This document shows positions 7,002-13,304 of a DNA stretch of 13,304 nucleotides, in pieces (the first letter of the stretch is position 1; each line of letters begins with the position of its first letter). The position numbers and the translations under genes were made by a program. The notes beneath the pieces were generated by a model, which saw only the letters and a list, made by a program, of their open reading frames with translations, was not told the origin of the DNA and did not search any database. The DNA is from Isohypsibius dastychi. Taxonomy: Eukaryota > Tardigrada > Eutardigrada > Parachela > Isohypsibiidae. The stretch lies in assembly GCA_034696485.1 (NCBI GenBank), contig JAQIWT010000977.1, positions 1 to 13,304 on the forward strand, in the 5' to 3' direction.

Positions 7002-9281
7002 TCAATATTTTGTGGCAGAAGTGTTACGATACCAGTACCCATTGGCTTTCAGCACCCAGATATCCCCCTCGTCAAATCTGTCATTAGAGAAATTATGATG
7101 ACGAAAGTGTGATGCTATGGAATCTCCATTTGATGCGATGAACCAAAAGTAATGCCATGTCCTTTTCACCGGATCTTCGTCTCTGGGATCACTTGTGTGA
7201 ATTCGTAATATACGTAAATTCTGAAACATAGTGAAATCCTCGGAGGACCATGCCCATTTGCTAGGTCCAGAGTAGATACGTATCGTCATTTCCAGCAAAT
7301 GTGGCATTTCCAAATACGGAAGAAGCTTCTTGGTGTGAACTCCATTGTTGCCATCGTCCTCTATCGCTATCGTCACGATCTGCGTTTTGAGTGGTGACAG
7401 AGCCCTCGACAGTCCACGCCCAAAACTGGCAAAATCCGAAGGGGCTGAACCGATCTGGTGAGTCCAAAAATAATTGCAGTGAATCTCAAGGCCACAAGGA
7501 TGTCCATCAATAATCTGTGATAGTTGCGTCAGGAGATCTTTCACTGATTCCCATTTCACTGGATCGTTATAATCATCGAATCTCAAATCGGGATGCATCC
7601 TAATCATCAGAAGACCACCATCCCTCTCAGGGGATTTGCGTAGCGTAACGATATCTACAGACTCGAAGTTTACATGGCGATGGCGATTATCAAATAATGG
7701 TCCGAAGTGTGCAAGTCCAACAATCACATCTGACCATTCGATCTGAGGCATCGGGAACGCATCCTTGAACTCGGGGGGAAGCTGATGATAGGGACGAGGC
7801 CGGTAACTAGGAGCGATGAGCCAACTCATTCCATACAGTGTTGTCTCGTACAGCATAACGTTTTCTTCAACATCGCTTATGAAACTCTTCGTCAGGGTTA
7901 AGGACCGAATACTTGGATATCGTGGAGAACCACTTCGGAAAACGAGGTCGTTACAGCAAACGAAGTCGAGATTTTCCGCGCTTGCAAAGAAATTATGTTT
8001 AAGAATATCGCTTGTCCAACTATCAAAACCAATAAAACGAACGGAGCGGATCGATTCGGGCAAACTAGACCAGTCAGTGTCCGGGTAGATGGCAACGATG
8101 TACTTTTCCTTGGGCTTTAAATTGCTGTCAATTACAGCGTGGAGGTCCTGAACATACTGTTTAGGAAAAAATCCAGACATTTGCTCCAGGTACACCAGAT
8201 CATTAGGCAAACCCTTTAGATTACAAAAATATGTTCTACTCAGGACCCGACACGAGAATAACAAGTCCAGTCCACAACGTTCTGCAGCAATCCGTTTCAA
8301 ACATGCGGATGTTAATTTTATCAAATCTGCCCACTCCGCGTAGATGGGGCTTCCCGTTTTCCAAGATGGGACACCACCAGATGTGATTTGATGCATGTAA
8401 TGGTCGAATTCCTGCGACAAAATACCGCTGGATGCCTTCACCGAGACAGACTCTCCTAAACTGGATTCGAGCTGCGGACCGTCGTCCCCGATGATCACTC
8501 GATTATGTGAACCTGCCGCTATATCGAGCAGGACACATCCCAAACTCCAAATATCAGTTTTGTAGCCAACTTTTTGGTTGGACTCTCTGGAGGCGATTCT
8601 GGATCCCATTTCTGGTGAGTAATACATGGTGGTTCCGACGAAGTTTTCGATGTCGATATCATCCATCTTTTCCTTTCCAACAATGGCGGATTCATCCAAA
8701 TCACAAATTATGATTCGCATCTTACAATAATCTTCTTCAGAAACCAGGATATTCGCGGGTTTAAGGTCAAAATGAACAATCCCGTTTGAATGGAGGTACG
8801 AAAGACCCAAAATAATCTGACACACCAGTTCAGATGAGGTATGCAGCCACTCATGCGTCCTCGAGAATTTTTCGAGGTCCGCTGAAGTAACAATTGCACA
8901 GCTGAACAATGAATTTAAAGAAGTTGATGTCTAACCTAAGTAGTAGTCCATGAGAATGCAGATCTTGTTCGTTTCCGTGTCGGATGAACGCGATATTTTA
9001 AAGGCCGCGTAATACCTGAGGATGTTCGCATGTCTGAGCTTCTCGATATATTTGATTTGCTTGCTACGCTTTTGGAACTCTTTTTCAAACACCTGGTCAT
9101 CCAAGTTGCCGTTCAACTGTTTGATAGCCACGAATTCCGGTCCCCCAGGAATTGGCCACTCGACAACTCGCGCTTTCAAAATGATTCCATTTCTGCATGT
9201 GGCAACGCATTCCTCGATAGCATACACGAGTGTTCCTCCTAGACAATCGGCTCTGAACTTCTTAGTCTGAACAGAAAACAT
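7002..9281 (-). CDS. Protein kinase-like protein with a large unknown C-terminal region
   Basis: The gene has two exons, 9281-8936 and 8881-7002, which join in frame (phase 1) to give 741 residues. The kinase domain spans about residues 10-315. It has VAIK with Lys54, a candidate helix-C Glu66 or Glu68, LRHANIL at 82-88, the hinge LMDYY, and the catalytic loop HFDLKPANIL at 152-161 (Asp154, Lys156, Asn159). It also has metal-binding Asp176, SPE 204-206 in place of APE, and DIWSLGC 225-231. Two oddities are DLD where DFG is usual and a poorly formed glycine loop (LGGTLVYAIEECVA). HFD for HRD suggests a non-RD-type kinase. Catalytic residues are kept, so activity is likely but unproven. Residues about 316-741 have no domain I can name; regularly spaced Leu/Ile patterns recall fungal F-box/LRR-like tails. 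The ATG at 9281 is the first in frame upstream of the kinase core. Confidence 0.92.
8882..8935 (-). other. 54-bp intron of the kinase gene
   Basis: On the minus strand it runs from GTTAGACATC to TTGTTACTTCAG. Without splicing, the frame hits TAG at 8933-8931, two codons into the intron. With it removed, the hinge LMDYYLA joins DLEKF, the normal kinase order. A nearer acceptor (TTGTTCAG) would shift the frame, which argues for the one chosen. The donor GTTAGA is not a strong consensus. Confidence 0.85.
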
Positions 9282-9325
9282 TTGAATGCGTCTACAAAAC
9301 GAAGAAGTGCGATCGATCGTCTGCG

Positions 9326-9335
9326 TTTATAATAT
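9326..9335 (-). promoter_or_regulatory. Possible TATA element of the kinase gene
   Basis: On the minus strand this reads ATATTATAAA, about 45 bp before the ATG at 9281. Position and composition suit a TATA-like element, but such AT runs are common here and nothing else supports it. Confidence 0.25.
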
Positions 9336-9548
9336 GAAATAGCAGCGTCAAAATATGATTGGACTAGATTACCAAATCAGCGTTTCTTGATATTTTTGAT
9401 AACAATACGCACAAACAAGGCGATTGCTTTGTTTGAAGTCACATCGTGCTGTAATGGATGCATGTGAGTGCCATGCTGACGCCTTCTGTTGAATTATCAT
9501 CTGGATCAGTCAGAAATTAGAACATGTAAAGTTACATTATAACCTTTT

Positions 9549-9605
9549 AAGTGGCCCGCTCCAGCGTGCCTGGTTTGCTGGTTCCCTTACAACGCTGGTC
9601 CACTT
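9549..9605. repeat. Small imperfect hairpin (AAGTGG…CCAGCGT / ACGCTGG…CCACTT)
   Basis: AAGTGG (9549-9554) and CCAGCGT (9561-9567) pair with ACGCTGG (9592-9598) and CCACTT (9600-9605). The left arm carries 6 bases and the right arm 1 base between the paired blocks. It may be a relic of a very small MITE or a chance structure. No flanking duplication is clear. Confidence 0.4.
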
Positions 9606-9727
9606 ACAACGGTAAACTCCTGTGTGTTGACCCTGACTTTAACCATGGAGATCTTGTTGTACACTGTTGCAAACCACTTTTATTTTATTCATAAATTACA
9701 AACTCATCCAAGGTGCGTTCTACATTT

Positions 9728-11465
9728 GTAGCGGGCAGATTAGTTGAACAGTTGGTTCGTTGAATCAACTATTTTGCCGGGCGGAATAGTTGAGCGGGCA
9801 GAATAGTTGCTTCAGCCAAAACTTGATATCCTTAACATTGGATCGCTCCAAATTGAAAAAAACTTACAGAACGACGGACAACTGAAAACCCAACTTACCA
9901 CATGAAGATGGATGCTGAGGAAACCAAATTTCTCGAAAAACATATTGAATCAACTAATTTACCCATTGCAAACGTATCCAAGAACAGATCTGTGACACTA
10001 ACGGCTTTATCCGCGTATCAAATTCGACAAATACAGAACAATCTGATGATAATTCATTTTCTACATTAGAAAAATTGGTTGCCGTCTTATGACGAGCTGT
10101 GTATTGTAAGGAAATGGTGAAATCTCTGAAATCAACTGTTTTGCCGTTCGAAACCTTTGCGACAGCGGCACCTTTGAAGAATCAACTTATCTGCCCGAAC
10201 TGCAAACGGGCAGAATAGTTGAATCAATCTTTCTGCCCGAATCGTTGCACGGGCAGAATAGTTGATTTCGGGAGAATATTCGAATTCCATATAATCGAAT
10301 TCAATTCGGTTCCAGTAACACATGTACAATTTATATTCCTCGTTTGCCAGCAATCGAAAGCGGTACCTTTGAAGAATCAGCCTTTTTGCCCGATGTTGGA
10401 AATGGTTAAAATAGTTGAATCAACTTTCCTGCCCGAATCAATCTCTGGACACAATAGTTGAATTCTCTGGGTGAAATACTTTATTCTCATGAAATCTGAT
10501 TCACCGTGGTTCCAGTAGCCCATGAACAATTTTATCGGACTAAAACTTGTGTTCACAAGGTGACCCGGCTGAAAGACACTTAGTGTGACACTTCCGGCGA
10601 CCCCTCTGAAAACCGCGTCATTGCAAAGCGGCAGTTGCAGAATGAGAGCACCACGGCTGCAGAAGACATTCTTCATGTTCCAGGTGAAAGTTTCGTCAAT
10701 GTATCAAGTGGTCTACACTCAACATCATCAACAAAATTCCAGAAAATGCTAATTTGTTGCATGCACGTTATGTTACCGTAATAAATTCGATTATATGGAA
10801 TTCGAATATTCTCCCGAAATCAACTATTCTGCCCGTGCAACGATTCGGGCAGGAAAGTTGATTCAACTATTCTGCCGATTTCCAACATCGGGCAACAAGG
10901 TTGATTTTTCAAAGGTGCCGCCGTCGATTGCTGGCAAACAAGAAATATGAGTCGTACATCTGGTACTGGAACCAAAATGAATCAGGTTATGTGGAAATCG
11001 AATATTTTGCCGAAATCAACTATTCTGCCCGTGCAACGATTCGGGCAGGAAAGTTGATTCAACTATTCTGCCCGTTTGCAGTTCGGGCAGATAAGTTGAT
11101 TCTTCAAATGTGCCGCTGTCACCAAGATTTGGAACGGCAAAATAGTTGATTTCAACGATTTCACCCTTTCCTTACAAAATACTGACCTTTATTAGGCGGC
11201 ATTCAGTTTTTCAATTACAAGAGATGAAATGGGCAGATTAGTTGATTCGATATAATTCTCGAAAAGTCTGCTTTTCACGTCCATATTTACGTGGTAAGTT
11301 GGGTTTCCACGTGTCCGTCGTTCTGTAGGTTTTGGTCAATTTGGAGCGATTTGAAGTTGAGGAAATTAAGTTCTGACTGAATCATCTGTTCTGCCCCGCT
11401 CAACCATTCTGCCCGGCAAAATAGCTGATTCAACGAATCAACTGTTCAACTTTTCTGCCCGCTAC
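9728..11465. mobile_element. 1.74-kb foldback element built of GGGCAGAATAGTTGA repeats
   Basis: The outer ends are inverted copies: GTAGCGGGCAG at 9728-9738 and CTGCCCGCTAC at 11455-11465. Similarity continues inward as shared blocks: GTTGAACAGTTG, TCGTTGAATCA, CAAATTG…GATCGCTCCAAATTG-like sequence, GACGG, and CCCAACTTACCAC at 9892-9904 against its complement near 11291. Inside, 10125-10470 is again inverted against 10780-11170. About 25 copies of a GGGCAGAATAGTTGA-type motif lie in both orientations. A second shared unit, GGYRCCTTTGAAGAATCAA, appears near 10163, 10359, 10900 (inverted), 11100 (inverted) and 11620. No protein is encoded. Divergence between arms suggests an old insertion, and I could not find its target duplication. 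Confidence 0.8.
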
Positions 11466-11478
11466 ATGCGACGCAGTT

Positions 11479-11695
11479 TCGACACTGACAGAACAATCCG
11501 ATGGTATGACTTTTTCGTGCATTAGAAAAACTGAATACCGTTTAATCACGACCTGTATATGATGAGGAAGGGCAAAATCTTTGAAATCAGAAACTTTGCC
11601 GTTCAAAACTTTTGCCACGGCGGTACCTTTGAAGAATCAATCTTTTTGCCTGATATAAGTTTCGATTAAGAGATTTTTCACGGGCAAAATCTTGT
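11479..11695 (+). repeat. Direct extra copy of a foldback-element segment
   Basis: From TTCGACA through CAGAACAATC, CATTAGAAAAA and CTTTGAAGAATCAA, this segment follows 10022-10215 in the same orientation, with many substitutions. A third, inverted copy of the same material is at 11100-11225. It lies just outside the outer termini of the foldback element, so it is either a neighbouring fragment of a related element or evidence that the true element is larger. Confidence 0.7.
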
Positions 11696-12067
11696 CCTGG
11701 GAGCTTTTTTTTGGTACCAAGAATTGTGTACTACGAAACTGCTGATTGCTGCGGTGAATGCAGCCGCTCTAATTGTGGCTTGGGAGTTCAGGTAAGAGTG
11801 CGTTGATTCGACGATATTGTCAATGGGGAATTGTTATGATCTTTGTACAGACGCGATGGATCTTATTGGCAGCTCGAATCGAGAGCATTTCAGCCTGTGG
11901 ATTTTCGACAAATATCTCGTTGTTAGCTATCCGATGCCGATTACAACCAGCGTTTGATTCCAGACAAGATCACTTGCAATAAAAATAGCAGTATTATGAG
12001 TTATTATATCATGAGTCAGACCATTTTCTCAGCTTCTCAGAACATTTTGTCGATTCCGGTTGAAATA
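11696..12067. other. Region between elements, one intron-like signal
   Basis: A strong donor-like CAG|GTAAGAG (GT at 11792) is followed 59 bp later by an acceptor-like TTTGTACAG (ending 11850). All three frames after the acceptor are open for 30 codons or more, so none can be singled out, and the frames before it give no continuous product I recognise. The plus-strand frame 11773-11982 contains GSSGKSALIRR, which only superficially resembles a P-loop. Confidence 0.3.
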
Positions 12068-12318
12068 CAGTGGGACATTACAAAGATAGATTATCTAAAT
12101 AATTATTATCCTGATTATATTTTCTGAAAAACACCAGTTGGCGTGAAATATAATTCTGAATTATATAAATAACCAGCTCGTGAGCTGGTTTTTCTGATTA
12201 TTTGGTTTGGATTATCTAGTCGGCTCACCTCGCCTTGCACCGCTCGAAAATGGGGACCACGGAATATAATTATTTCAAATAATTCACTCAGATAATCTAT
12301 CTTTGTAATGTCCCAGTG
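12068..12318. mobile_element. 251-bp MITE with 29-bp inverted ends
   Basis: The left end reads CAGTGGGACATTACAAAG then ATAGATTATCT; the right end is its inverted copy with one mismatch (CAC for CAG). AATA lies directly outside both ends (12064-12067, 12319-12322) and may be the target duplication. A hairpin occupies the centre. The interior is AT-rich and non-coding. A CAGT-type terminus next to TA recalls Tc1/mariner-related MITEs, but the duplication does not settle the superfamily. Confidence 0.8.
12171..12190. repeat. Hairpin AACCAGCTC-GT-GAGCTGGTT inside the MITE
   Basis: A perfect 9-bp stem with a 2-base centre, followed by TTTT. It is near the middle of the 251-bp MITE, so it is better explained as part of the element's self-complementary structure than as a transcription terminator. 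Confidence 0.7.
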
Positions 12319-12522
12319 AATAGACTATGGTGAGGAGAAGAGATACAGAGAGAAAAGACAGGCAAAACCATGTTAAGCTAGGTCAATACAAGAGCAGTGG
12401 AGACTTGGTGTTCCTGGTCAGTCCGTTTAATACCATACTTGGATTACAATACCATTTACTAGGAAATGTTGCGTGAGATCAAGCGTCTCATATGAGAAAA
12501 CTTGGAGACTAGACGCCTGTAG
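12319..12522. other. Short spacer between elements
   Basis: About 200 bp of ordinary sequence. I see no gene, repeat or clear signal in it. Confidence 0.5.
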
Positions 12523-13245
12523 CCGGCAAGATAGTTGCGCGTAACTAGCAAGTATCTTGCCGGACTATCCGGCAAGATAGTTGCGTCGGCAAGTTAGTTG
12601 CGTGTGTTTCGGCAAGATAGTTGCGCACTGCGGAATCGAGTTATAACTGAAACCACAGAGCTTTAACAACTCAAGAGTACACAAATGATTCCCTTTTGCT
12701 CGCTGGTGTTTCGTGTGTGATATATTGGCAACTTTGGTTCGTTACATGTGAAATTTACTCGATTCATCAAAAAACGAAACATATGGACATTACAAATAAA
12801 ATACCGTTTATGAAAGATTACAGCGAGCAATAGCAAATAATGATTTTGGGGCATCGTTGCCATCAACAAATTTTCAGGGATACAGTAGCTGAGGGAGCCT
12901 GAAATTAATAAGAGGATTTGCAAATGTCACACTTCCACCCTGTGACTAAAATGGCGAGGATCGTTTTAAGGAACGTACGTGAGATGGAGTTCTTCCATCG
13001 ACACTTACTGCTGCTGCGTGTTATCGGCTTTTCGTCAGACAAAAACGTCGGCATACGGCAAAAACACAAAATTTTCCCGGAGATTTTTTTCCGGCTTTCC
13101 TTCTGAAGGCTACGCAGAGATTTGCTATTGTAAGCTCCAAATCGTTCGTCTTTGAAGAACTTGAGTGTTTCCATGCGGTTTGCAAGCTGGATCACTCATC
13201 AAACGGAAGCTTTGATCTTGCCGACTGACGCAACTATCTTGCCGG
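12523..13245. mobile_element. 723-bp element with CGGCAAGATAGTTGCG terminal repeats
   Basis: The left end begins CCGGCAAGATAGTTGCG (12523-12539); the right end is its exact inverse, CGCAACTATCTTGCCGG (13229-13245). The left side carries further copies at 12569-12585, 12587-12602 (one change) and 12610-12625, plus an inverted partial copy at 12553-12563. The right side carries one more partial copy at 13214-13223. AG abuts both ends and might be a 2-bp duplication. The interior has two overlapping minus-strand frames (12663-12923 and 12905-13195) with no recognisable domain; the second is Lys/Arg/Ser-rich and contains CDIC near its end. The terminal motif is related to that of the 9728-11465 element. 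Confidence 0.7.
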
Positions 13246-13304
13246 AGCACGAAACTGTTTTTGAACAAGAAAGCAACGAATTAACCTCATTGCAATAATC
13301 CCTT

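Larger units (their letters stand above)
9282..9727. other. 5' flank of the kinase gene
   Basis: No coding frame of note. It contains the TATA-like stretch at 9326-9335, a small hairpin at 9549-9605, and two copies of TTACAACG (9587-9594, 9604-9611). The rest is unstructured, moderately AT-rich sequence up to the start of the large foldback element. Confidence 0.5.

Noticed and set aside
7816-9270. Plus-strand frames opposite the kinase gene
   Set aside because: They are antisense shadows of a confidently coding minus-strand frame and show no motif of their own.
9721-11470. TACATTTG/TACATGCG as target duplication of the large foldback element
   Set aside because: The copies agree at only 6 of 8 bases, and the left one does not abut the terminus at the same base as the right one.
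11773-11982. GSSGKSALIRR as a P-loop of a small GTPase
   Set aside because: The GxxxxGKS spacing is not met, a stop precedes it, and the stretch overlaps a likely splice donor (GGTAAGAG).
12171-12195. Hairpin followed by T-run as a bacterial-type terminator
   Set aside because: The context is eukaryotic and the hairpin is the centre of a MITE with clear terminal inverted repeats.

Overview
This window looks like a gene-poor, repeat-rich stretch of a eukaryotic genome, most likely a fungus. The evidence is one clear protein-kinase gene with a 54-bp GT-AG intron, several other intron-like signals of 55-63 bp, no bacterial operon layout, and many small inverted-repeat transposable elements. I cannot name the species, and the fungal assignment is inference from intron size and kinase style.

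Layout. Positions 1-2690 hold copies of one repeat family whose terminus reads TATGGCGGCCCC and which carries a 9-bp-period minisatellite. The clearest member is an inverted-repeat transposon at 869-2679. It has arms of about 215 bp and a 7-bp target duplication (AACATCG), and its left arm is itself interrupted by a second, 807-bp inverted-repeat element (1008-1814). Removing the outer element joins the flanking DNA into one uninterrupted reading frame (685-868 plus 2687-2799), so it probably landed in a gene. A run of candidate small exons (2834-3676) follows. One of them contains a 112-bp hAT-like MITE (3195-3306) with an exact 8-bp duplication, GTCCTGAG.

Positions 3700-7000 hold only weak open frames. 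The best is 5503-5812, whose C-terminal part faintly resembles the helical region after the NACHT domain in fungal STAND proteins; its upstream edge is an 11-bp repeat that makes three tandem splice-acceptor-like sites. A compact 15-bp x3 repeat framed by inverted 8-mers lies at 6337-6403.

The one confident gene is on the minus strand at 9281-7002: a 741-residue protein with an N-terminal kinase domain and a roughly 425-residue C-terminal region that I do not recognise.

Positions 9728-11695 form a large, old foldback element built from about 25 copies of a GGGCAGAATAGTTGA-type motif. A MITE with 29-bp ends follows at 12068-12318, then a 723-bp element at 12523-13245 whose ends carry a related motif (CGGCAAGATAGTTGCG). 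I see no tRNA, rRNA, CRISPR array or transposase gene. All the mobile elements look non-autonomous, so their transposases must be encoded elsewhere.
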